The notes beneath the pieces were generated by a model, which made no database searches, was not told where the DNA came from, and worked only from the letters and a program-made list of their open reading frames with translations. A DNA stretch of 64,000 nt from Planctomycetota bacterium (GTDB lineage: Bacteria > Planctomycetota > UBA1135 > GCA-002686595): the NCBI GenBank assembly GCA_012959525.1, contig DUDB01000042.1, forward strand, positions 1 to 64,000, read 5' to 3'. The first letter of the stretch is position 1, and every line of letters begins with the position of its first letter. Made by a program: the position numbers and the translations under genes. This document shows, piece after piece, positions 17,328-26,188 of this stretch.

Positions 17328-17470
17328 TCGGAGGGTTCCACGTGCCTGAGTATTTTTTTCCGAGGACGAGTGGGATGATAAGGGCGCAAGCCGTACTGAT
17401 CCACTAGGGAACCAAGTTCCGCCGCCACGGGGGTATCACCAGAGCACCCAGTTTGTAATTGTGAGGCAGG

Positions 17471-17496
17471 AAGGGTCTACAGTTGGACCCTTTTTT
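17471..17496 (+). terminator. Intrinsic terminator in the leader of the hybrid kinase gene
   Basis: AAGGGTC (17471-17477) pairs with GACCCTT (17486-17492) around an 8-nt loop, and T17491-T17496 provides an unbroken six-T tract. It points toward the kinase start at 17538, 42 nt downstream, with no gene before it on this strand. It therefore looks like an attenuator or the end of a short leader RNA. Confidence 0.6.
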
Positions 17497-17537
17497 CTCG
17501 CACCTCGCTTGCGCCCGTTTCGCCGACTCGCCATCCA

Positions 17538-19559
17538 ATGACTCCCCGGAATTCTGTGGACGGAGATATCCCTAACGCCAACCGAGGCGTTGGGGGGGCC
17601 TTCACATCTGACCGTCCCAGCCAGGTCAGAGAGGAGGGCGTTGCAGTTGGGCCCGGAACGCAACAGCGGGGCCAGGACTTCCCGAATGGGTCCCTGAAAA
17701 GCGAGTTGATGCGGGAGACGTTCGAGGGCTTGCTGCCTGTCAGCATAGGTTCGGCGATTCTCTGGCTCCTGTTCGTTCCATTTCATTGGATGGATTTGGC
17801 CGTGGACCTTCGAGTCAGAGCGATGCTCGTGGACCTGGCCATGGCTGTAACGGCGCTCGGGCTCTACATGTCCTTGCGCAAGGGATGGATTCGGATCGGG
17901 TGGGTTGGGCCGGCGACATTGCTGTTCGTTCTGGCCAGCACTACCGGCGTCCTCGCCAACTACATGCTGGCCGAGCAGGCGGTGCAGAGCTTCTACGTCG
18001 GGGTCATCCTGATCGCCGCCGGGAGCATCATTCTCATGACTCGGTGGTGGGTGTGCTCCAGCGTCTGCACGTTGGTGGCCTGGGCCTTCGTCGCCACTCA
18101 TATCGTGACGGGAAGTGAATTGGCGAACCTGATTTACGTCCAGGGGTCGGCCCTGATGGTGTCGATTGCCGCCCATGTGGGTAGGACGCGTTCAGTTCGG
18201 CGTGTGTTCGAGTTCAGGGAGCGTGATAGGGTACGTGAGTCGGAGCTTCAGGGCTTGCTTGCGGAGACGGATCAGGCTCGGCGCGAATTGGATGTGCGGG
18301 TGGAGGCGCGTACTCGTGAACTGAGGCTGGCCTATGATGATCTGCGAGCACAGGTCAAGAACGCCACGCGGCTCGAGGGGCAGCGGCGAGACCTTGAGGC
18401 CGATCTGCATCACGCGCAACGAATGGAGTCCATTGGCCAGCTTGCGGGTGGCATTGCGCACGATTTCAACAACTTGCTCACGGTAATTACCGGCAACATG
18501 GACATCGTGCTCCAGTTGGGTGGGTCCATTGACAAAACCCAGCGATCATGCCTAGAGGATGCCCGGGCCGCCGCCGAGCGTGCCGCCGATTTAACGGGGG
18601 CATTGCTGGCCTACAGCCGCAAGCAGCCTGTGGTTCTCACCACTCTGAGCCCGGTGCAGGTCTTGGAGGGCATGCACTCGATGATCCAGCAGGCTGCCGC
18701 GGAATCTATCGATGTCGATCTGGCCATCGAACCGGTGGAGGGTCTTATTCGCGGGGGACGGGGTCAAGTCGAGCAGGTTGTCATGAACCTTGTTCTAAAC
18801 GCATGTGATGCCATGCCAATGGGTGGCCAATTGCGGGTCGAGCTCGATGAGGTGGACCGAATTCCGGGCTCGCTGTCTAGCGCAGAGCTCTCAGGGCCAC
18901 ATGTTCGGCTGCGTGTTACGGATACGGGCTGTGGCATGGATGAACAGACTCAAGAGAAAGCCCTCGAGCCTTTCTTTACCACGAAGGATGTAGGGCAAGG
19001 GACAGGCTTGGGGCTCTCGGTTGTGGACGGGATCGTACGACAGCATGGGGGCCACGTGGTTTTGGAGTCGGTCCCCGGAAGTGGAACCACGGTATCCGTT
19101 TATTTCCCTGTCACCTTAGAGGGTGTGCTCCCAGGGCTTGTTCCGTCTGGAGCAAGCCCTTCCGATATGGCAGCGCAGGGGGCGGCTCTGACGGTTCTCC
19201 TGGTGGAAGATGAGGAGGCCGTGCGGCGGTTCACCACCGTGCTCCTCGAAGAGCTCGGGCACCACGTTCTTACTGCTGAGAACGGTGGGCAGGCGCTTGC
19301 CACGGCAGAGAGCTACGAGGGGGAGATCGACCTGCTGGTGACCGACGTCATGATGCCTGGCATGGTCGGCACCGAGCTCGCCCAGAAGATGGGACTCGCC
19401 CGGCCTACCATCCGAGTTCTCTTGGTCTCTGGTTACACAGACCCAAGAGGCGTGTCGGATCTGGAGAGTCAGGAGGGCGTGGCCTTCCTCCAGAAGCCGT
19501 TCACGCTGAAGAGCCTAAACGGGCAGATCCAGAACCTGATGGAGTCTCAACGGACCTAG
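17538..19559 (+). CDS. Hybrid sensor histidine kinase with C-terminal receiver domain
   Basis: A 673-residue protein. The first 60 residues are hydrophilic; about five to six hydrophobic helices follow (about 66-214) with almost no loops, so sensing is probably within the membrane. A coiled coil (about 215-295) leads to the HisKA domain with His308 in GGIAHDFNNLL. The ATPase domain has NLVLNACDAM, DTGCGMD and GTGLGLSVV. A receiver domain covers about 552-670 with acidic residues VEDEE, phospho-acceptor Asp603 (LLVTDVMMPG) and Lys in LQKPF. No DNA-binding output is present. It is divergent from the porin operon, whose last gene encodes a second kinase with a matching H box, so the two kinases may share a signal or phosphorelay. 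An internal ATG at 17709 is an alternative start. Confidence 0.9.
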   Translation: MTPRNSVDGDIPNANRGVGGAFTSDRPSQVREEGVAVGPGTQQRGQDFPNGSLKSELMRETFEGLLPVSIGSAILWLLFVPFHWMDLAVDLRVRAMLVDLAMAVTALGLYMSLRKGWIRIGWVGPATLLFVLASTTGVLANYMLAEQAVQSFYVGVILIAAGSIILMTRWWVCSSVCTLVAWAFVATHIVTGSELANLIYVQGSALMVSIAAHVGRTRSVRRVFEFRERDRVRESELQGLLAETDQARRELDVRVEARTRELRLAYDDLRAQVKNATRLEGQRRDLEADLHHAQRMESIGQLAGGIAHDFNNLLTVITGNMDIVLQLGGSIDKTQRSCLEDARAAAERAADLTGALLAYSRKQPVVLTTLSPVQVLEGMHSMIQQAAAESIDVDLAIEPVEGLIRGGRGQVEQVVMNLVLNACDAMPMGGQLRVELDEVDRIPGSLSSAELSGPHVRLRVTDTGCGMDEQTQEKALEPFFTTKDVGQGTGLGLSVVDGIVRQHGGHVVLESVPGSGTTVSVYFPVTLEGVLPGLVPSGASPSDMAAQGAALTVLLVEDEEAVRRFTTVLLEELGHHVLTAENGGQALATAESYEGEIDLLVTDVMMPGMVGTELAQKMGLARPTIRVLLVSGYTDPRGVSDLESQEGVAFLQKPFTLKSLNGQIQNLMESQRT

Positions 19560-19583
19560 GGGCGCGTCCACAGTTGGCGTTGC

Positions 19584-20990
19584 CTAAGCGAGCCAAGGCC
19601 GGATGACCTCACCTGAGACGTCGGTCAGCCTGTAGTCGCGACCCTGAAACCGGAAGGTTGAGCGCTTGTGATCCAGGCCCAGCAGGTGCTGCATCGTGGC
19701 GTGCAGGTCGTGGACGTGGACAGGGTCAACGCTTGCTGCATAGCCCAGTTCGTCCGTTTCACCGTAGGAGGTACCACCGCGGATGCCGCCCCCAGCCATC
19801 CACACGGAGAAACCCTTGATGTGATGGTCGCGGCCGTCGCCCTGACCCATGGGTGTGCGCCCGAACTCCCCGCCCCAGAGCACAAGGGTGTCCTCGAGGA
19901 GGCCGCGTCGGTCGAGATCGGCCAGCAGTGCTCCCGTGGCCTGGTCGACCTCTTTGGCCGTGATCTCCATGCTGCGCTTGATGCCGCCGTGGTGGTCCCA
20001 GCCACGATGGTAGAGCTGAATGAAGCGCACGCCGCGTTCTGCGAGCCGTCGGGCCAGGAGGCAGTTGGCGGCGTAGCTTCCATCAGCGCCGCGGGTGCCG
20101 TAGAGCTCGAAGGTTTCCTCCGACTCGTCGGAGAGGTCCACGAGCTCGGGGACGCTGGTCTGCATGCGGTAGGCCAGCTCGTACTGGGCCAGGCGAGTCT
20201 CGATCTCAGGATCCGGATTGCGCTCGTTCTCCGCCGCATTGAGGCGTGCGACGGCGTCCACAAGCCGGCGTTGGCCGACGAGATCTGCACCATCGGGGCT
20301 CGAGACGTAGTGGACCGGCTCGCCCTGGCTCTTGAGGTGCACGCCCTGGTGTCGCCCCGGAAGGAAACCAGAGCTCCATTGACGCGCGGCGATGGGCTGG
20401 CTCTGACCACCCTTCCCGACCGAGGTCAGAACGACATAGCCCGGCAGGTTCTCGGTCTCCGCGCCCAATCCAAACGTGCTCCATGAGCCCATGCTTGGCC
20501 GGCCCGAGAGCCCCGAGCCCGTATTCATCATGGTGTGGGCCGGGTCGTGGTTGATCTCACTCGTGTGCATCGAGCGCACGATGCAGAGCTTGTCGGCGTG
20601 CGCACCGATTGTTGGGAAAAGCGTGCAGATGCTCTGGCCGGATTCACCGTAGCGGGCGAAGGGGTGCTGGGGCGCGAAGCACTTAAGTGGCTTGCCTTGG
20701 AGCTGCGCGATCTGCTGCCCCTTGGTGAACGATTCGGGCATGGGCTCGCCGTGGCGACGGGCCAGCTCGGGTTTGTAGTCGAGGGTCTCCAGGTGCGAGG
20801 GTCCGCCGGCCATGCAGAGGTGGATCACGCGCCGCGCCCTGGGGGTGTGGTGGGGCCCAAGAGAAGCGCCACCAAGTCCGGGGGCCGCAAACGTGCCGCG
20901 GGCTAGTAACGACGCCAGTGCACCAGTCAGGGTGCAGCTGCCGGCCTGGCTGAGGAAGTCGCGGCGTGAAAGTGGGGAGGACGAGCCCAT
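19584..20990 (-). CDS. DUF1501 protein, Tat-exported
   Basis: A 468-residue protein with a twin-arginine signal at the start (SRRDFLSQAG, Arg9-Arg10), then a hydrophobic Ala/Leu stretch. The body has the DUF1501 pattern: HLCMAGGPSHLETLDYKP, later RSMHTSEINHDPAHTMMNTG, then RFIQLYHRGWDHHGGI and VLWGGEFGRTPMGQGDGRDHH near the end. The fold is related to alkaline-phosphatase/sulfatase-like proteins; the reaction is not known. Its ATG overlaps the stop of the upstream cytochrome gene as TGATG, so translation is coupled. DUF1501 proteins next to DUF1549/DUF1553 proteins are a hallmark of planctomycetes. It converges with the hybrid kinase gene, 24 nt between stops. Confidence 0.95.
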   Translation of the reverse strand: MGSSSPLSRRDFLSQAGSCTLTGALASLLARGTFAAPGLGGASLGPHHTPRARRVIHLCMAGGPSHLETLDYKPELARRHGEPMPESFTKGQQIAQLQGKPLKCFAPQHPFARYGESGQSICTLFPTIGAHADKLCIVRSMHTSEINHDPAHTMMNTGSGLSGRPSMGSWSTFGLGAETENLPGYVVLTSVGKGGQSQPIAARQWSSGFLPGRHQGVHLKSQGEPVHYVSSPDGADLVGQRRLVDAVARLNAAENERNPDPEIETRLAQYELAYRMQTSVPELVDLSDESEETFELYGTRGADGSYAANCLLARRLAERGVRFIQLYHRGWDHHGGIKRSMEITAKEVDQATGALLADLDRRGLLEDTLVLWGGEFGRTPMGQGDGRDHHIKGFSVWMAGGGIRGGTSYGETDELGYAASVDPVHVHDLHATMQHLLGLDHKRSTFRFQGRDYRLTDVSGEVIRPWLA

Positions 20991-23959
20991 CAGTCCCTCG
21001 TTACCGTTTCATGCAAGTTCAATACGAGCCGGGAGACCTGCGTCCACGCCGCAAGCTCGGTTTCTGGAACGTCCTGGGGTACGGCGTGCTTGCCAACGGC
21101 CAGCAGAGCCTTTGCGGCCTTGGAGTCAGCTTCAAAGCGCGCGCGCTCTTCCACTAGTAGATCCAGAGCCACGTACAGTTCATCCGCACACGCCTTGCGA
21201 GCCAGTGCCCGCGACCAGATCCATTGGACGCCCTCCTCATCGGTCTGCTGTGCAGTGCGCCGGGCTGACGTTTCGGCCAGGGCGCGTGCAGCCTCAACAA
21301 AACCGGGATCATTCAACAACACCAAGGCTTGCTGGGGTGTGTTCGAGCGGTTGCGCTTTGCACAGGAGCTCTCGCGGCTGGGTGCGTCGAAGGCATCCAT
21401 AGCGGGGTGCGGAAAGGTGCGACACCAGAAGGTGTAGAGGCTGCGGCGGTACAGTTGGTTGCCTTCGCCCTGCTTCCAGGTGCGCATGGGGAAGTTGAGT
21501 TCGCGCCAGTGCCCGGCGGGCTGATAGGGCTTCACGCTGGGCCCGCCGATGGTGGTCGCAAGCAGGCCGCTCACAGCCAATGCGCCATCTCGAACAAACT
21601 CCGCGTCGTGGCGCCAGCGGGACTGGCGGGCGAGGAGCTCGTTGAAGGGATCGCGTTCTACGAGATCGGGCCGCGTGTCGGAGCTCTGGCGATAGGTGTT
21701 GGAGGAGACGATCGTGCGCATGAGGCCCTTGACGTCCCAGCCACTCTCAATGAACTCGACGGTCAGCCAGTCGAGCAGCTGGGGATGGGTGGGGCGTGCC
21801 CCCTGGTTTCCCAGGTCGTCGGGATTGCGCGCAATGCCTTCGCCAAAGAGGAGCTTCCAGATCCGGTTCACGAAGGCGCGGGCGGCCAACGGGTTGGCAT
21901 CGGAGACGACCCAGCGTGCCAGGTCCTCACGGTCGGCGCGCTCTGCTTCGCTCACCTCTCCTTGGAACAGGAACCGTGGAACCCCGGGCTGAACGACCTC
22001 ACCGCTCTCGTCCATCCAATTGCCACGCGGGAGGACGCGCACCGTGCGCGGGGCGACCGCGACCGTGGCCAGCATGAGCGGAAGCGACTCCTCATAGGCC
22101 GTTCTCGCCGCGGTGGCTTCTGAGATGGCGGCTCGGGTTGCAGCCAGGCTGGGGGCGATGCCTCGGAAGTGCTTGCGCAGGAGTGCCGACTGGTCTGCCG
22201 TACGAGATTCGGCGGGTGCAAGAACAGCCTCGCGGGTGGGATTGTAGAGGCCTGCCGCATCCCAATGAGCCAGGCCCCCGAATTGGGTGAACGCGATTCC
22301 ATCGACCGGGTGTTCGGGGCTCAGTCCCACTTCGGCAGGGTCGACCTCGAGCCGAACCCACTCACCCGTCGGAGGCAGTGCTCCCTTTTGACGGTGTGCG
22401 TTACCGTTGGTGCCGATTCCCCCGAAGCTGATCTTGTCCGTACCCCAGACCGCGCGATGCTCCCACGACCCGTTCACGTGGAACTGAAGCATCACCTGCT
22501 CGGGTGGGTTCTGTGGGTCCAGGTGGACCCAGGCGTACAACCTGTCGCCTGCGCTCAGGGCCATGGTGCGGGTGGCCTCAAGGAAGAAGTGCTGCACGAT
22601 CCCCGACCCGGCCTGCCGGCGGGAGAGCTCTCCCGAGTGAACCGGCGCGCCCTCCGAGGCCGTTACGAATTTCCAGACGCCCTCGTCGGTGCCCCCGTTG
22701 GGCTGTTCGTCGTCCACCCAGGCCACGTCGGAGGACTCACCGGCGCTGGCTTCGCCCGCAACCCGGGCCTCCCAGGCGGCCTGCTGCGTGTCGAGTTCCG
22801 GATCGTCGCGCTCGAGTTCGGCTTCCAACGTCACACCGGCCGCGGTCAGGGTCGCCAGCTTGATTTCCTGCTCGGGGCCGACGACACGCCGCTCGGGCGG
22901 GACGGCGCCGACTCCCGTGTAGACGCCCTCCTCCTGGATGTCGGCGAAGAACGCGGACAGGCGGTAGAAGTCGCGTGTGGAGTAGGGGTCGAACTTGTGG
23001 TCATGGCATTCGGCGCACCCCACGGTGGAGCCGAGCCAGATGGTGGAGAGATTCCGCACCCGGTCGGCGGCGTACTTGAGGAGAAACTCCTTGGCCTGGG
23101 AGCCACCCTCGAAGGTGATCATGTTCAGGCGGTTGTAGGACGCGGCCACCTGCTGCTCGTTGGTCGACTCATCGAGCAGGTCTCCAGCGAGCTGCTCGAT
23201 GGTGAATTCATCGAAGGGCTGGTTTTCGTTGAAGGCGCGGATCACGTGGTCGCGGTAGGGCCACATGCGCCACTCCTGGTCCCCGTGGTACCCGACCGTG
23301 TCGGCGTAGCGAACGAGATCCAGCCAGTGCTGTGCCATGCGCTCGCCGTAGTGCGGCGAAGCGAGCAGGGCCTCGACGAGTTCGCCGCGTTCGAAGGCGC
23401 CCACCTGGACCGCGTTTGCGGGAAGCCCTGTCAGATCAACGGTAAGCCGTCGCGCGAGCGTTCGAACGTCTGCGGTGGGTGAGGGGGAGAGGCTGGCAGC
23501 TTCGAGGCGTGCGAGGACGAACGAGTCAATGGGGTTGCGAACCCATGCGCGATTCGCCACGGCCGGCACGTCGGGCCGCGTGGGCTCGCTCCAAGCCCAG
23601 TGCCCCTCGTAGGCCGCGCCCGCTGTGATCCAGCGCCGGATCGTCTCGATCTCGGTCTGTTCGAGACTGTGCCGAAAATCCGCGGGCGGCATGCGCTCCT
23701 CGGGATCGGGGTGGGTGATGCGTGAGAAGAGCTCGCTGGTCTCGGGACTTCCTGGAGCGACGACCGGGCGGCCTTCACGCAGTGAGAAAAGCCCCTTTTT
23801 ACGGTCGAGGCGTAGCTCGGCCTGGCGCTTGTTCGTGTCCGGTCCGTGACACTCAAAGCAGTTGTCCGAGAGGATGGGTCGGACATCGCGATCGAACCTC
23901 ACCGGCACGTCCCCCGTAGGGGTCGCCAGGAGCAGCAGCATGGAGGGGAGGATGACCAA
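20990..23959 (-). CDS. Planctomycete cytochrome c / DUF1549 / DUF1553 protein
   Basis: A 989-residue protein. The TTG at 23959 has AAGGG 7 nt upstream, while the ATG at 23941 has only a pyrimidine-rich leader, so TTG is the better start. A heme c motif, CFECH (Cys34, Cys37, His38), opens the planctomycete cytochrome domain; the planctomycete pattern continues with RMPPADFRHSLEQTEI. The DUF1549 domain follows (FVLARLEAASLSPSP ... QHWLDLVRYADTVGYHGD), with a second CxxCH (Cys315, Cys318, His319). A beta-rich insert (about 420-560) resembles a lectin-like fold. DUF1553 fills the C-terminal third (VNRIWKLLFGEGI, SRWRHDAEFVRDGAL, RSLYTFWCRT). Exported, probably redox-active; role unknown. Coupled to the DUF1501 gene. 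Confidence 0.95.
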   Translation of the reverse strand: MVILPSMLLLLATPTGDVPVRFDRDVRPILSDNCFECHGPDTNKRQAELRLDRKKGLFSLREGRPVVAPGSPETSELFSRITHPDPEERMPPADFRHSLEQTEIETIRRWITAGAAYEGHWAWSEPTRPDVPAVANRAWVRNPIDSFVLARLEAASLSPSPTADVRTLARRLTVDLTGLPANAVQVGAFERGELVEALLASPHYGERMAQHWLDLVRYADTVGYHGDQEWRMWPYRDHVIRAFNENQPFDEFTIEQLAGDLLDESTNEQQVAASYNRLNMITFEGGSQAKEFLLKYAADRVRNLSTIWLGSTVGCAECHDHKFDPYSTRDFYRLSAFFADIQEEGVYTGVGAVPPERRVVGPEQEIKLATLTAAGVTLEAELERDDPELDTQQAAWEARVAGEASAGESSDVAWVDDEQPNGGTDEGVWKFVTASEGAPVHSGELSRRQAGSGIVQHFFLEATRTMALSAGDRLYAWVHLDPQNPPEQVMLQFHVNGSWEHRAVWGTDKISFGGIGTNGNAHRQKGALPPTGEWVRLEVDPAEVGLSPEHPVDGIAFTQFGGLAHWDAAGLYNPTREAVLAPAESRTADQSALLRKHFRGIAPSLAATRAAISEATAARTAYEESLPLMLATVAVAPRTVRVLPRGNWMDESGEVVQPGVPRFLFQGEVSEAERADREDLARWVVSDANPLAARAFVNRIWKLLFGEGIARNPDDLGNQGARPTHPQLLDWLTVEFIESGWDVKGLMRTIVSSNTYRQSSDTRPDLVERDPFNELLARQSRWRHDAEFVRDGALAVSGLLATTIGGPSVKPYQPAGHWRELNFPMRTWKQGEGNQLYRRSLYTFWCRTFPHPAMDAFDAPSRESSCAKRNRSNTPQQALVLLNDPGFVEAARALAETSARRTAQQTDEEGVQWIWSRALARKACADELYVALDLLVEERARFEADSKAAKALLAVGKHAVPQDVPETELAAWTQVSRLVLNLHETVTRD

Positions 23960-24184
23960 ATGAAAACCCTTACAGGCGATGATACCGATCAGGCGGGAGC
24001 GTGGTCAAAGTCCTCCGCGGATGGGTCCCCATCGAGGTTTCAAACGCGCCGGCATCGACCCAGGCAAGGGAGGCGGCTCAGGGTAGCAGAACTCATACCT
24101 TGGGAATGAGATCGCCCTCAGTCAGCGGGGCCGCGCAACACCTCGATTGACTAGGATGCTCCTCCCCCCAACAGGAGTCATCCC

Positions 24185-26188
24185 ATGTCGCTATCCGCTC
24201 TCAGCCTTCTGCTCCTCTCGCCTGCGCTTCCCCTCGCCCAGGACGCCACCCCGCCCACCGCGAGGATTGTCATCCAGCCCCCGTCCCTGGAGTTACAGGT
24301 TGGAGAGACCGCCACCTTGGAGGCCTCGGTCATCGGAGCCGACGGCCAGACCCTTGATGAGGAGGTCTTCTTCTTTTCTCGCGCGCGACGCTCCGTCACG
24401 ATTGATCGGGAGGGCAAGGTCGAGGCTGTGGCACCGGGTCAGTTCACCATCGTCGTCCGGACCCGTCGCCGGGGCGCCACGGCGGAAGGTCAGGAGAGCC
24501 GGGTCTCCCTGGGGGAGAGGCTGACCGCCGAGGTGTCGGTCACCGTACTGCCCCCCCCCTTGGTGGAGTTGACAGTGATCGCCCCTGAAGGCCGCCTTTT
24601 CGCTGGTACCGAAGTGGACCTCCAGGTGCGGGGAACGGATGACCGTGGAGCCGAGCGCGCCGTCCCAGGCCTCTCCATCGCCAGCTCCGATCCCTCCGTC
24701 GCTGAGTTCAACTCCTTCGGCCAGCTCGAGCTGCGTGGGCCGGGCAGTTTCACCGCCACGGCCGAGGCGGAAGGGGTGAAGACCTCCCTCGACATGCGGG
24801 TACACGCCAATCCTGTGGCGAGCCTCGACCTGCTCGTGGACTCGGAGGAGGCGCGCACCGGCGACGTCCTGCACTTCTCGCCTCATGCTAGGGACCTGAA
24901 CGGCTCTCCCGTCACGGAGGTACCGGTCACTCTCTCTTTCACGGCTCGCTTCGATGACGACCTGGGCCCCGCGGCTTCGGGCCAGATCGAGCCCGACGGT
25001 CGTTTTGTGGCCGAGACGCCTGGCATCTACACCATCGTGGCCACCTGCGGCTCCAACACCGCCCGCAAGAGCGTGCGCATCGTGCCCCGCAACGTGGGCG
25101 GCAAGCTGAAGCTCGTTGGGCGCGGCAAGGTGTACGACACGCACACCTCGGATCTGTGGATCTGGGAAGGGCTCGACGGGCGGGACTACGCCGTGACAGG
25201 CACCTGGGGCGCAAACGGAGACGCGATCTTCTGGGACGTGACCGACCCCGCGAACATCGAGCGCATCGCGACGGTCAACGTGGATGCGCGCACGGTCAAC
25301 GACGTCAAGGTAACACCCGACGGCCGGCTGTGCGTGCTCAGCAGGGAAGGCGCCTCCAACCGCAAGAATGGCGTGATCCTCGTGGACGTCAGCAACCCGC
25401 GCGAGCCCGAAGTCCTTACCAGCTATGACGAGGCCCTGACAGGTGGTGTGCACAACGTGTTCGCGGACGGGAACACGATCTACGCCCTCTCCGCCGGTCG
25501 CCGCTACGACGTGATCGACGCCGCGGACCCGCGTAGCCCGCGCACCATCGGCAGCTTTGAGTTGGACACACCCAGCCACTCGATCCACGACGTCTGGGTC
25601 GAGGATGGACTCGCCTACTCGTCCAACTGGAGCAATGGTGTCCACATCGTGGACGTGGGTGCGGGTCTCAAGGGTGGCTCGCCGAGCAATCCTCAGCCGG
25701 TGGCCAGCTACGCCTACCCGTCCGGTTGGAACCACGCCGCCTTTCCCTATCGGAGCAAGGAGACCGGGCGCTTCTACGTGGTGGCCGGAGACGAGGCCTT
25801 CCCCTTTGGCCTGCACACCGAGGGCCTGCCCACCTATCCCCGAGGATGGTTTCACTTCATCGACTTCACGGACCTGGAGGCGCCCCAGGAGGTCGCCCGC
25901 TACCAGGTCCCCGAAGCGGGCACCCACAACCTGTGGATTGAAGGCGACGTGCTCTACGGTGCCTACTACAACGGCGGCCTGCGGGTCGTCGACATCTCGG
26001 GCGAGCTGATGGGGGATCTCTACAGGCAGGGGCGCGAGATTGCCTTCTTCCTCTCCGCGGACCCCGAGGGACACATCTCGAATGCGCCGATGGTCTGGGG
26101 GCCTCAGCCCCACAAAGGCAACATCTTCTTCACAGACTGGAACTCGGGCCTGTGGTGTGTGCGCCTGGAGCAGGACGAGAACAATTGA
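24185..26188 (+). CDS. Exported protein with Ig-like domains and LVIVD-type beta-propeller
   Basis: The ATG at 24185 has AGGAG 7 nt upstream. The 667-residue product has a signal peptide ending near PLAQ (about residue 18). Residues of about 25-300 contain three Ig-like modules of the bacterial Big/invasin kind (SLELQVGETATLEASV, EGRLFAGTEVDLQVRG, SEEARTGDVLHFSPHA). From about 305 to the end are LVIVD-type blades (AIFWDVTDPANIERIATV, VILVDVSNPREPEVLTSY, YDVIDAADPRSPRTIGSF, LRVVDISGELMG). No catalytic motif is visible; surface binding or scaffolding is likely. First of three overlapping genes: its TGA overlaps the TTG start of the next as TTGA. Confidence 0.85.
   Translation: MSLSALSLLLLSPALPLAQDATPPTARIVIQPPSLELQVGETATLEASVIGADGQTLDEEVFFFSRARRSVTIDREGKVEAVAPGQFTIVVRTRRRGATAEGQESRVSLGERLTAEVSVTVLPPPLVELTVIAPEGRLFAGTEVDLQVRGTDDRGAERAVPGLSIASSDPSVAEFNSFGQLELRGPGSFTATAEAEGVKTSLDMRVHANPVASLDLLVDSEEARTGDVLHFSPHARDLNGSPVTEVPVTLSFTARFDDDLGPAASGQIEPDGRFVAETPGIYTIVATCGSNTARKSVRIVPRNVGGKLKLVGRGKVYDTHTSDLWIWEGLDGRDYAVTGTWGANGDAIFWDVTDPANIERIATVNVDARTVNDVKVTPDGRLCVLSREGASNRKNGVILVDVSNPREPEVLTSYDEALTGGVHNVFADGNTIYALSAGRRYDVIDAADPRSPRTIGSFELDTPSHSIHDVWVEDGLAYSSNWSNGVHIVDVGAGLKGGSPSNPQPVASYAYPSGWNHAAFPYRSKETGRFYVVAGDEAFPFGLHTEGLPTYPRGWFHFIDFTDLEAPQEVARYQVPEAGTHNLWIEGDVLYGAYYNGGLRVVDISGELMGDLYRQGREIAFFLSADPEGHISNAPMVWGPQPHKGNIFFTDWNSGLWCVRLEQDENN

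Noticed and set aside
17349..17355. Seven-T run as a terminator
   Set aside because: No stable stem lies directly before it on the + strand; the strong palindrome ends 22 nt earlier.
17340..17470. c-di-GMP-I (GEMM) riboswitch in the kinase leader
   Set aside because: GTGGGAxG-like and GCAAGCC-like fragments exist, but the order and pairing of the class consensus cannot be matched.
22169..23482. 437-codon + strand frame opposite the planctomycete cytochrome gene
   Set aside because: Antisense shadow of a family with heme motifs and DUF1549 signature.
24293..26113. 606-codon frame on the minus strand
   Set aside because: Mirror of the Ig/LVIVD propeller gene, which has a signal peptide, ribosome binding site and clear repeats.
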